From Diadophis punctatus similis (lineage: Eukaryota; Chordata; Lepidosauria; Squamata; Dipsadidae): a DNA stretch of 64,000 nucleotides. Location of the stretch: the NCBI GenBank assembly GCA_023053685.1, contig JALIGW010000005.1, positions 48,394,742 through 48,458,741 on the forward strand, read 5' to 3'. Position 1 is the stretch's first letter; each line of letters opens with the position of its first letter. Shown here one piece after another: positions 35,745 through 45,385 of the stretch. The notes under the pieces were generated by a model that had not been told where the DNA came from, ran no database searches, and was given only the letters and a program-made list of their open reading frames with translations. The translations under genes were made by a program, and so were the position numbers.

Positions 35745-35802
35745 GTTTCAAAACAACCTTTGGGACAACCATGACCCGGATGACTGAGAATTTCCATAGA
35801 CA
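35745..35802 (+). mobile_element. 58-bp retroelement insertion with 15-bp duplication
   Basis: The inserted piece includes ACAACCTTTGGGACAACC, ATGACCCGGATGACTGAGAA, TTTCCATAGA. TTTAAAAGATCAGTT flanks it exactly at 35730-35744 and 35803-35817. It is an extremely 5'-truncated copy of the family at 10060/10695 and lies 56 bp from the predicted exon at 35858. Confidence 0.85.
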
Positions 35803-35857
35803 TTTAAAAGATCAGTTCAAATTTTAGATATCTAGTGCTCTTGATCATATTCCATAC

Positions 35858-35933
35858 CTCCATTTAGCTTGCTTTTGATATTTTGCTTCCACTGTTTTCT
35901 TTCCCTGTCTATTAAAATTTCAGCACGATCTAC
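35858..35933 (-). CDS. Predicted coding exon, charged cytosolic segment
   Basis: Minus strand: acceptor TATCTTTCTTTCAG ends just above 35933 and the exon ends GGAG at 35858, followed by the donor GTATGG. The 76-nt exon starts in phase 0 and gives 25 codons plus one base: VDRAEILIDRERK, QWKQNIKSKLNG. The composition (many Lys, Arg, Glu, Asp, Gln, regular hydrophobic spacing) suggests an amphipathic helix after a membrane anchor. Both flanking introns are repeat-rich, but this exon lies in unique sequence just right of a small retroelement insertion (35745-35802). Phase agrees with both neighbouring predicted exons, which is the main argument that it is real rather than chance. Function unknown. 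Confidence 0.6.
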
Positions 35934-36065
35934 CTGAAAGAAAGATACTACAACCACTTACAAAAAAAATAGAGTGATCACATTTAGGGATCTATGGACC
36001 ATTCCAGAGAATTTGAGAGCAGATCCTTTCCAGAGCTTCGGATGCACCCACAAAGTGAACCAGAT

Positions 36066-36230
36066 TAATATTATTATTTATTAATTTTTATGCTGTCCTT
36101 CTCCCCTACAAGGGTCACTAGGGCTGGCTTACAAGTTATAGAACAAGTAAAAAGATAATTAAAATATTAAACATTAAAACTACACAGATTAGAATACTGC
36201 TAAAAACTGTAATAAAACCAAAACTAAGTG
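36066..36230 (-). mobile_element. LINE 3' tail, L2/CR1 group
   Basis: TTATGCTGTCCTTCTCCCC, AAGGGTCACTAGGGCTGGC, then an A-rich string of AAAT/AAAC words: the minus-strand 3' end type. Confidence 0.45.
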
Positions 36231-37093
36231 AGCTAAGAGATGGACAGAACAGGGATGGAGTCTTCTTACCCCACCAGCCACCTCCAGCAGTGAGCACCAG
36301 AAAATCTCTGCATATCTCTAATAAAATATAATATGCATCATTTTAGGCCTGAGTTGAAATTTACCCTTGAAATGTCTACAGAAAAAGCACCTTTGGGACT
36401 ACCCTTGAAATTCACCCTTAACTATGAAAGCCCATTTGCTCCTTTGGGACTGTTGCCAGGAATTGGTAGGTTTGCAGGACACCTTCTTTGTGATTGTTTT
36501 TTCCTTTATTGAACTGAAACGTAAAATTAAACACATAATGTTCAGTTTCAGGCTTGTAAAATAACTTAGGTGTTAACCATCCCTCCCTCCGTTTTTAAAA
36601 AAATAAATAACAGGGAACGGTAATAAGCAAGTTTGATTTATGATCGAGCAAGGTTTTAAAAGCTAAGTCTTTCACTCTCCTGAAACAGAACCACAGTGTG
36701 GCCTCAACCTAGAGGATTTCTTCAAGGTGTATGCACTGCTGTTACTATACTCTATTGGGATTTTTTAAAACTGTGATCTGTAAGATCTAAGGAAAGTTCA
36801 TTCAAACTTAGCCAATTATTTATCGCTAAAGCTTTCCATTTTGATGAGAAGTTCTAAAAAATTTTTAAACTAATAGGTCCCATGGCCTGCCAGAGTTTGA
36901 AAGCACAGCTCTGAATTAGTACTTATTATTAAATATACTTGTAAGGGATAATTATATTAACTGTCTCAGGTTAGTTTTTTCTCCTGTTGGGTGGCCAAAT
37001 GAGCTTTCTCTTAGGAAAGTTATGATGAACTAACTTTCATTTGCCACTTATTGTTTCAATACATCTTCTCTTGAATCACCACTTCAAGAGTTT

Positions 37094-37500
37094 TAGAATA
37101 GAATAGAATAAAATAACAGAGTTGGAAGGGACCTTAGAGGTCTTCTAGTCCAACCCCCTGCTTAGGGAGGAAACCCTACACCGCTTCAGACAAATGGTTA
37201 TCCAACATCTTCTTAAAACCTTCAGTGTTGGAGCATTCACAACTTCTGGAGGCAAGCTGTTCCACGGATTAATTGTTCTAGCTGTCAGGAAATTTCTCCT
37301 TAGTTCTATGTTGCTTCTCTCCTTGATTAGTTTCCACCCATTGCTTCTTGTTCTACCCCCAGGTGCCTTGGAGAATAGTTTGGCTCCCTCTTTTTTGTGG
37401 CAACCCCTGAGATATTGGAACACTGCTATCATGTCTCCCCTGGTCCTTCTTTTCATTAAACTAGACATACCCAGTTCCTGCAAACGTTCTTCATATGTTT
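37094..37500 (-). mobile_element. CR1 LINE 3' end
   Basis: Minus frame 37483-37145 (112 residues): ELGMSSLMKRRTRGDMIAVF, LRGCHKKEGAKLFSKAPGG, SLPPEVVNAPTLK. The same gene part as the copy at 19060 with about 90 percent resemblance by eye. 3' UTR AGAGTTGGAAGGGACCTTAG (plus). The tail is (TATTC)n at 37094-37116 instead of (TTG)n(TTA)n. Confidence 0.88.
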
Positions 37501-37788
37501 TTCACCAGTTTCTCCTGGAATCAAAAGCAAGTTTTCAACACCCAGTGGTATCTGGAATAATTTTGGCTTGCACTTTCTCCTTCTTTCTATGGGAAGTCTT
37601 CTAAGTTTTCTTTTTGCCAGCATAGCAACATCTGCCATCCTTTATATTCCATTGCTTAGTAGTGTTCACTGATTTTATCCTCTCCTCTGAAGCAGGAGGG
37701 AAAAAATTGCCCTTTTAGCTACAGTATTTGAAGACTCATTTATTGACAACTAGCATTGGCAGCCTAAAACATTTGTATTAATTCTAAT

Positions 37789-38035
37789 ATGAGCTGAGGT
37801 GGCGCAGCAGTTAGAGAGCAGTACTGCAGGCTACTTTAGCTGACTATGATCATTTGAGTTCAGCTGTTCAAATCTCACTGGCTCAAGGTTGACTCAGCCT
37901 TCCATCCTTCCGAGGTAGGTAAAATGAGGACCCAGATTGTTGGGGGCAATGTAAATATATACATTGCTTAATGGTGTAAACTGCTTAGAGAGTGCTTGCA
38001 CTATGAGGCGGTATATAAATATCACTAATAAATAA
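37789..38035 (+). mobile_element. Sauria-type tRNA SINE
   Basis: GAGGTGGCGCAGCAGTTAGA, CAGTACTGCAGGCTACTTTA, GTTCAAATCTCACTGGCTC (box B), AAGGTTGACTCAGCCTTCCA, ATGAGGACCCAGATTGTTGG, GGCGGTATATAAATATCACT. Near full length. Confidence 0.88.
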
Positions 38036-38474
38036 ATCTTCTGCATATATTTCTGAAGACAGTGGGGAAATATTAGGGAATAAGGATTCTCATCTGTACA
38101 AGTTTATCAAAAGTTCTCTATAAATGTTTTTTTAGCTCTTACATAACTGAAACTACTCTCACAGTTGTCTAGGTGAGGGAACAAAATAGCAGATTCAAGA
38201 TATTTTTACTTTTTCACCAGCAGATTCACAAGTTTTGCTGGAGTTTTAATACTTTTTCACAGCAGCCTGTTATTCTGGTCATGCTAATGTAAGCATTGGG
38301 ATAAAGGCCTTTGACAAAGCATCTAATTAATCTAGTCTAAAAAGGGGTTGTGTAATTATTTACATACCTCTAAAAACAAACACATCTATTAAATTGTTTC
38401 TGACAGGACTTAAAGTGATGTTAATCAATATATTTCCAAAATAACAAGCTTAGCAAAATTAGAAACTATTCGAA

Positions 38475-38477
38475 AAC

Positions 38478-38544
<67 letters not shown>

Positions 38545-38549
38545 TCTAT

Positions 38550-38621
<72 letters not shown>

Positions 38622-38663
38622 TTATTTATTTAATTGCATTTGTATGCCACCCAACATAGAAAC
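38475..38663 (-). repeat. (ATTT)n(ATCT)n array on a LINE tail
   Basis: About 70 bases of ATTT then about 80 bases of ATCT, ending beside TAATTGCATTTGTATGCCAC, the LINE tail motif. The array grew from the minus-strand element's tail. Confidence 0.9.
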
Positions 38664-39439
38664 TTAGAAACTATTTTCCTGCGTATATAAGTTTGGTTTG
38701 GTCTACCTGATATTTTCTCCTTTAGCTTTTTGTAAAAATGTGTACATACATCCACTGAAGAGCAAATTTAGCTATGAATTGCTTGAAACCTTGGACAGCT
38801 ACTTTAATGCACCTTTTAAATAAGCAACCTTAGTTGACTTTCCTTTCCCAATCTTCCACCGGATACTAATTAAACAAAATACAGGAAGTTATTTTCCTGT
38901 ACTGTTAATTAACTAGCTGTATTCCTGCAGTGCAATTAACTGCAGTGCAGATTAAAAAAAACAATATTTGTACAACATGCTAAGCCTGGTTAGTGTAAAC
39001 TCTCAATAGGGTTTCTATGATTTAGTGTATTGTGTGAGCCAAGCTCAGCTGGTTAGCTTTTAGTTCACTTTGGAGCAATCAGATTGGGACTCCAAAAATT
39101 GTGATGGCCACTAGACAGCAGCAAAGAGGGAAAGAAAATATTATATTTTTGATGCCATCTAGTGGCTTAACATGTCCTGCAAAATTAGAATCCCTTCAGC
39201 TGCCACTCTCAACTGTTTTGCTGCTATAACTCTAGTTTTGTCTGCCTGATCAAAAGTCTCTGGTTCATGGTCTATTCAGAAGCTATACAAAGAAACCTGA
39301 GAATGTTTTTTCATTGCTGAATTAAAGCATTATTCTATCTTTCAGATTTCAGTCTAGATTAGTTTCAATCTAGTCTTCAGGTCTGGCTATGAAACAGAAA
39401 CTGCATTGGTCACCCATAGAAAGATCTGTGCTAAGAAAA

Positions 39440-39559
39440 ATACAGGTGGAGTATGACCCTGTTGGTTGTCCTGGACTTCTCAGCATCTTTTAATGCCATC
39501 ATCCATGATAATCTCCTGGACAAGTTGCCAAAATTGAGCTGTAGCGTCACTGTACTATG
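39440..39559 (+). mobile_element. L2 LINE reverse transcriptase fragment, left part
   Basis: Translates MTLLVVLDFSASFNAIIHDN and LLDKLPKL, the L2 'LLVLLDLSAAFDTIDHDILL' block. Interrupted by a hAT element at 39560. Confidence 0.75.
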
Positions 39560-39865
39560 CAGGGGCGGGTTCCTCTTACCTTCTCCTACCGGTGCGCATT
39601 GCAATGTTGTGTGTGTGCGTGTGCGCTATGTGCATGCACACACGCATCCTCTCATGCGATTTCGGCTCTCTGTGCATGCGCAGAAGGACAATTTTACTTC
39701 CGCGGATGCACAGAAAGCCAAAAACTGTGAAAAATTCCCCCAAAAAAGATGGTGGCACGCACGGACCGGCAAAGAAAGCACCGGAGCTGTCGCGCCATCA
39801 TTATGCAATTGGCGAGCCGCTACCGGAATGGAGCACTGGACAGCACCAGTAGGAACCCACCACTG
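39560..39865. mobile_element. hAT-like element (GGTGGGTT family) inside L2
   Basis: CAGGGGCGGGTTCCTCTTAC...CAGTAGGAACCCACCACTG. Perfect 8-bp duplication GTACTATG at 39552-39559 and 39866-39873. The interior is CG-rich with CTCTGTGCATGCGCAGAAGG. Confidence 0.93.
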
Positions 39866-39873
39866 GTACTATG

Positions 39874-39925
39874 GTAGTTTCACTCCTACTTGGATGTTTA
39901 TTTCCAGAATGTTTCTTCCTCTTTT
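39874..39925 (+). mobile_element. L2 LINE fragment, right part
   Basis: Continues after the hAT insertion with FHSYLDVYFQNV-like wording (L2 'WFRSYLTGRFQRV'), frame disturbed. Confidence 0.5.
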
Positions 39926-41013
39926 TATTTCTTTTATTGCTTTAGGACAACAAAAACAAAACACAAAGCAAAGAGATATATCCTTAAGAAATAAATAACC
40001 TCCTCATTTTTAAAATAATGAAGGTTAACAACAATGCTGCTCAATTTTTAAATAATTAAGTAAATCTTGACCACATGCAATCATACTGTGCAGCCATTCC
40101 ACTATGTCAACAAAGAGTCAGTTCAGAGAGTATGCATGTTTTGTCAACCAGCCTTTGGTATTTGTATCTTTCCAGGAACTAATAACATTTTCTACTGTTT
40201 TTCTAAAAACATTCAGCAAGCAATCCACAGTTATTCATCAATGGAAAGAATCCACATTATAGGAATATACTTCAACAGCATGATGATATCCCTTACTATA
40301 TATTTATTAATGATACCAAATATATCCAATCAATATAGAATAAGTAAATCTGAACTGGATTTTTTATACCTTCTAATTTATTGCATCTCCAACACAAGAA
40401 ATTATATAGCCCCCTTTCTTTTTTTTACCTATCTTGCATAATCTGAAAAAGTAATGAATCTGAAGATCACCTTGAGGATACTGATTTTTTTAGGATTGAA
40501 TTGTCTAGCTCCTTATTCCAAATTTCTTATAAAGTATTATTCATCCTCAATTGTCAATATAGCTGAATTGTTGATTTTACTTCTAAAAATATATATATTT
40601 AAAACTATAGACCAACAGGCCATCAATTCATCAAAGATTTAATTCAGAAGTGTTTTAATCATCATTAATTATTTGTATTTGAGTCAATGTCATTTTAGTG
40701 ACCAAATAGATTTTCCCTAGAACATTTTGTTCTCAATCTGAACCTTCAGATTTTCCAAAGGTGCGATAGTGTCCTTTGGAACTATAATTAAGGCCATCCA
40801 ACTTGTTTTTGGTCATCCTTGTTTTTTTCTATTTACTACCACCTTTCCCAATACAGACAGAGAGCATCAATCTTTGTATAACATGCCCAAAACATGGTAA
40901 TTTGAATCTGGTCATTTGTATTAAATGCAAACTCTGTACTGTACTGTACTAATTTGTCTATGGGGTTTGTTTGTTTTTTGGCTATGGTAGCCTCTGACTT
41001 TCATTACTTGAAC
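39926..41013. other. Intron sequence, no feature recognised
   Basis: A/T-rich unique DNA; open frames 40067-40642 lack support. Confidence 0.4.
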
Positions 41014-41021
41014 TTCCAAAC

Positions 41022-41194
41022 CAGTGGTGGGTTGCTCCCGGTTCGGACCGGTTCTTAGAAACGGTAGCGCAGGAGGTGGGAGGCTCCACCCACCCACCCA
41101 GGATGCTCTGCCCATCCATCCAGGACACTTCTGCACATGCGCAGAAGTGGCACACACGTGAACCGGTGGCAAAATATTTTACAACCCACCACTG
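41022..41194. mobile_element. hAT-like element (GGTGGGTT family), compact copy
   Basis: CAGTGGTGGGTTGCTCCCGG...TTTTACAACCCACCACTG. Perfect 8-bp duplication TTCCAAAC at 41014-41021 and 41195-41202. At 173 bp it is the clearest definition of the family's ends. Confidence 0.96.
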
Positions 41195-41534
41195 TTCCAA
41201 ACCATTTGCATTTTCAGCTATCTTCAGCAAATTTATAATGTATAATAACCTATTCACTATATACTCCTCTTACACATCAAAATCTTCTGTGTCATAGTCT
41301 CATCAAATGGGCCCATAAAAATTGACACCTGCTGCATATCATGTACTTGGCAAACAAAATGTTTATATAATACAGTTTAGTAAGATAGAGATGTAAATCA
41401 GACTTATGTGTACCTAGGCCACATATTGCATCCCCATGACCATTGCTAAATAGCAATTATGTTTTGCAATCAATCAATCTTTATTACAATCACAGACCAG
41501 AATAAAAGTTAAATCTTGAACAAAACAAAATAAA

Positions 41535-41577
41535 ACAGGACAGGACAGGACAAGATAGAACAGGACAGGACAGGACA
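41535..41577. repeat. (ACAGG)n array
   Basis: GGACA pentamers in two blocks, within what may be an unrecognised repeat starting TCAATCTTTATTACAATCAC at 41465. Confidence 0.85.
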
Positions 41578-41816
41578 AAGTAATGTGTTACAATTGATAA
41601 TGAAATCATCAGTGGCAACCAGGGTCTACCTGTTTTACACACAGTACAGTACAATGTAGCTATGTTCAAAGGAATTGTATCACATTGATCTGATAAGAAT
41701 AGTTGTATATAAAAGAGATCAGAATTTCCAGGTTATTTTGCCAAGTAAAGTGTTATAAAATGAGTCCGTGAGTCCTTATTGAGGATGCAATACAGCAAGA
41801 CATGAGCTGTGGTTCC

Positions 41817-42071
41817 AATAGCAATAGCAATAGCAATAGCACATAGACTTATATATCATTTTACAGTGCTTTACAGCCCTCTCTAAGCAATTCACAGAGT
41901 GCCCCCAACAATTTTGCCCCCAACAATTTTGGGTCCTCATTTTACCCACTTCGGAAGGATGGAAGGCTGAATCAACCTTGAGCCTGGTGAGATTGAACTG
42001 CCAAATTGCAGGCAGCCAGCATGCAGCAGAAGTAGCCTGCAATACTGCATTCTAAGCACTGCGCCAATGGC
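41817..42071 (-). mobile_element. Sauria-type tRNA SINE with (GCTATT)n tail
   Basis: Tail AATAGCAATAGCAATAGC at left, then AGACTTATATATCATTTTAC, GGGTCCTCATTTTACCCACT, GAGATTGAACTGCCAAATTG, and head TGCATTCTAAGCACTGCGCC at right. Carries a short internal duplication of CCCCCAACAATTTT near 41907. Confidence 0.88.
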
Positions 42072-42290
42072 ACATATGGCCTCAGTCTTAGCCCCTATGG
42101 GACTTCTAATATACCAGCCGTCCAAGATTGTTGTGGGCAGAGCATTATAACGAGCTAGAGTTAATGCTTTCTGAAATGTATGCAATAGTTATATAATATA
42201 AATATCTCGCTGGTTTATAAAGGGAGACCTGTCTGCTAGTTTTTGCACATTTTGGCTAGTTTGCCACAAGTAAAATCATTGCCCAGTAGG

Positions 42291-42406
42291 TCTCCGGGAT
42301 GGCACACATAATTACAGATGTGCTTATAGACATAACTCTTCATGCTCAGAAGATGCCTATTCCCTTTAGTGCTCTTTTTTAAAAGAATAATTTAAAATAC
42401 ATAAAT
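42291..42406 (+). repeat. Direct repeat, copy 1
   Basis: TCTCCGGGATGGCACACATA, CTCTTCATGCTCAGAAGATG, AATTTAAAATACATAAAT. Copy 2 is at 42817. The predicted membrane exon lies between the two. Confidence 0.85.
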
Positions 42407-42575
42407 AAGCACGTAAAATATTCATGCTATTCTATGCAATTTAAATTTTTTTAATATGACTACCTTACAAGCCCTTTATATTGTTGCCCACATCGCATCG
42501 ATTAATGGATATATATGTTCTGCTGATACATATTCAAGATATGTACTAGAGTCATTGCACAGTTGTGACTATTAC

Positions 42576-42690
42576 CTGCCGTAAATGAAATTTAAGAAGA
42601 ATGAGTTCCATTGTAAAAGCCAATAGCCATAATAGTGCAGCAAGAGTAGTGTACATTTGTGTGGATGGTTCTATGGTACAGTCTATTGTT
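42576..42690 (-). CDS. Predicted coding exon with membrane helix (unidentified minus-strand gene)
   Basis: Seen on the minus strand: a long pyrimidine tract ending in TTTTCTCTTAG lies just before 42690, and the exon ends CAG at 42576 followed by GTAATA. The 115-nt exon has one fully open frame: one base completing a codon, then 38 codons. The frame reads TIDCTIEPSTQ, then ATG, then MYTTLAALLWLLAF, TMELILLKFHLRQ. Residues 1-21 after the Met form a strongly hydrophobic helix, followed by basic residues, which fits a single-pass membrane segment. It ends in phase 0, matching the next exon at 35933. The first ATG (C at -3) has weak context; the second (MEL, A at -3, G at +4) has good context but would cut the helix. 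It could also be an internal exon of a larger membrane protein. I do not recognise the family. Gene structure is inferred by eye from splice signals and phase. Confidence 0.55.
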
Positions 42691-42816
42691 CTAAGAGAAA
42701 AAGAGAACACAAATGTTATTCTCCACACTTTCTCTTCTTGCTTCTTTGTGTTTGCTATCTGCAAGAAGGAAAAGTCTCCTTTCCTGATTACTACTCCTAT
42801 AATTCTGTACATGAGT

Positions 42817-42937
42817 TCTCCAGGATAGCACACATACAGTAGATACATATGTGCTTATAAACCCAGCTCTTCATGCTCAGAAGATTCCTGTTCCCCTTAG
42901 TACTCTTTTTAAAAATATTAATTTAAAATACATAAAT
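42817..42937 (+). repeat. Direct repeat, copy 2
   Basis: TCTCCAGGATAGCACACATA, CTCTTCATGCTCAGAAGATT, AATTTAAAATACATAAAT. It matches copy 1 with roughly 20 differences and small indels. Confidence 0.85.
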
Positions 42938-43256
42938 TGGAAGCTGGTATGCACCAAAGTGCTTGTCTCCAGCATTATCTTTACTCTCAGGGATGCCTCT
43001 GGGTGCTTTATCTCTGTAAGAAGCAACTATTTTGCAGAAACAATGCATTTTAATGGCTTGTGAAAATGAAGCAGCAGAAAATAAACAACAACAAACATCC
43101 TGATCTATGGGATTAAAAAATTAAAATATCATTATATTCTTCTTTTTCTTTATTTTAAAAATTGAAGTAACATTAAGAAAGAGCTATATATAATACTTAT
43201 TTTTCAGCTAAGGAAAGTATGTTAAATTTTAATATATGTGTGTGTGTGTGTGTGTG

Positions 43257-43450
43257 TAGCATTTTTTTGCTGATAAATGAAAATAAAGGGAGAGTATTAT
43301 AGATCTATTTTGAGCTATTTAGCTCTCGTCAGATAGCCATACCCTTACTGGGATTTTGAACCTGGGCCGCCTGCCTTGTAAGGCAGCAGCTTAGCCACTA
43401 GGCCACAGGCTATATTCCCTATCAGCTCTTCACCAGGAAAGGGTTATATA
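43257..43450 (-). mobile_element. tRNA-derived SINE, copy 2
   Basis: Same architecture as 24371: GTGGCCTAGTGGCTAAGCTG, AGGTTCAAAATCCCAGTAAG, ATGGCTATCTGACGAGAGC, TTTATTTTCATTTATCAGC. The 3' end abuts (TG)n at 43235-43257. A stray tail of the same kind is at 43581-43620. Confidence 0.85.
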
Positions 43451-44248
43451 TGTTTTTCTGTCGTATTATCCTGGTGTACCCAAATATGGGAGAAAGCATC
43501 ACAGCTTTCATTTTGCCTTTCGGCCCCTCTCTGGGACCATCCAGGCAGTTTCTATAGCCGACACACTATTTTCTATATGTGTAGCTTTTTTTTTTTGCTG
43601 ATAAATGAAAATAAAATATAAAATATATAAAATATAAAATAAAATTTCATATAAATATGAAATTAGCCACTGTTTTGCTATATTCTTTCATTAGAATACA
43701 AGCAACTCATTCAACCTTATAATTCTTCATTTATAGAGCATTGCAATGACATGAAAGAAGTAGATAAATAATCATAAAAGATTACCATGCAAAGTGTGCC
43801 ATTATCACCCAAGTGTTCAATGCCAAAAAAAAGCCCACTCATCCATGTATTCTCATTCTGGAGATAGCCAACTTTTTTAATATGCCATTTTCTCCCAGTT
43901 ATATTGTTTCTGATAAAAAAAACTGCTCATCTGTAAAATTAAAATACTTTTGCTTAGAATAGAAATGCTGGTTTTGTTGAAATATGGTAGACACCGTGGT
44001 CAGAGAGAAGAACTTTGCCCGGCTTCAGTAGGGGTACCAGTTACTATTCTATCTGGAGCTTTCTGAAAAAATATTGAATATTGTATTATTTTTGACAGTT
44101 TATACTTTATAATAATTAATTGGTTGCCAGAACTATTTGATTTATTTATATTGGGTTTTTTTTTCTTTTAGTTCTTACTGCATTTTAATTTATGTGCTTG
44201 GTTTGTGTTTCTCCTTAGCTACTGTAAACCACTCAGTGTCTGTTTTGG

Positions 44249-44249
44249 T

Positions 44250-44311
<62 letters not shown>
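44249..44311. repeat. (GCTT)n microsatellite
   Basis: About 15 TGCT units, joined to the L2 fragment at its right. Confidence 0.97.
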
Positions 44312-44312
<1 letters not shown>

Positions 44313-44324
44313 AAATTAGTGATG

Positions 44325-45195
44325 GGTTTACAATTGGTGGACCTATTTTTGGTCCTTTTGTCATGGTCAGATCATAGTCTAGTGACTATGAACTTCTCTA
44401 GGGTTGTCTTCCTCTGCAGGGAAATGGGAACTAAAAGATTGATCTGCCCCCAGCGACTAATGGACTTTGATTCATTTCAGAAGGATACGGTGGTTATAAC
44501 TGAGGATCTGCTGTACAGTCTGCAGAGACACTAGTTGCTGCCTGGAATAAGAAGGTGACTGAGGTCCTGGACAGGATTGCACCCAAGTAGCCTGTCACAT
44601 CTTGTGGATCTTGTCATTCCCTGTGGTTTATGGAGGAAATGAGAGAAAAGCAGTGGATCCAGAGATGCCTAGAGGGCCAATGGAGGAAGATTAAGAACAA
44701 GCTCAACTGAACACAGGTAAGAGCTACTGTTAAAGCCTGATCCATGTGATGAAAGAGTAATACTTCTCTGCACAAACTGCAATGGTAAATAATTGCCTAG
44801 GCCCTAGGGGATCTTTCTGGGTGACCAGATTTCTCATGAGGAAATAGGACTCAGAGGTTCATCTGCAGGGATGTGCTGAGGAATTTGATAATTTTAAGGC
44901 AGATAAAATCACTTAGATCTATTCAGAATAAGATAACAGTGTGAACACTGGCCCAGTGAAAATTCCCAGGGTAAGTCTTTTCCCAGTTATTTGGAAACAG
45001 CTCCTGAGGAAGTGAGCACGATCCTAGGGGATGTGAGCCGTGTTCTGGATCCATGTCCCCCCTGGCGGGTTAAGGCCTCCTGAGAGGTGACATGTGGATG
45101 GGTTCCGGCAGTGGTAAATGGCCTTTCAGGAGGCTATGGTTCAAGCCTTCCTTAAGAGACCCTGGCTAGATCCCATTCAGATGAAAAACTTTCAT
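44325..45195 (+). mobile_element. L2 LINE, degraded ORF2 segment
   Basis: Starts with WSDHSLVTMNF (end of the endonuclease domain, SDH motif) and continues to EEVSTILGDVSRVLDPCPP and 'REAMVQAFLKRPWLDPIQ'-like wording before the reverse transcriptase. Many stops and frameshifts. Cut off at right by the SINE at 45212. Confidence 0.75.
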
Positions 45196-45211
45196 CCTGC
45201 CTAGTCTCCTG

Positions 45212-45385
45212 GAAATGTAGTGCTGTCTTAGGCACAAAGCAAGTTGAGTGACTTGGGCGGGTCATTTCTCTCTCTGTCAGCCTTAGGAACAGGCAATGAC
45301 AAACCACTTCTGAAAACATTGCAAAGAAGACTATAGGGAGTTGCCAGGAGTCAACACTGACTTAAAGGCATAAAAAATAAAATTG
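45212..45385 (+). mobile_element. SINE fragment with BovB-like 3' end
   Basis: TGTCTTAGGCACAAAGCAAG, AACAGGCAATGACAAACCAC, TTCTGAAAACATTGCAAAG, AGGAGTCAACACTGACTTAA. Body and tail of a tRNA SINE whose head is seen at 48705. The GAGTC.ACACTGACT end resembles the BovB 3' end. Confidence 0.6.

Noticed and set aside
35194..35787. 197-codon plus open frame
   Set aside because: Crosses the hAT element and a retroelement insertion with its target duplications; composite by chance.
42601..42828. 75-codon plus-strand open frame over the predicted membrane exon
   Set aside because: Antisense shadow; splice signals and frame continuity are only on the minus strand.
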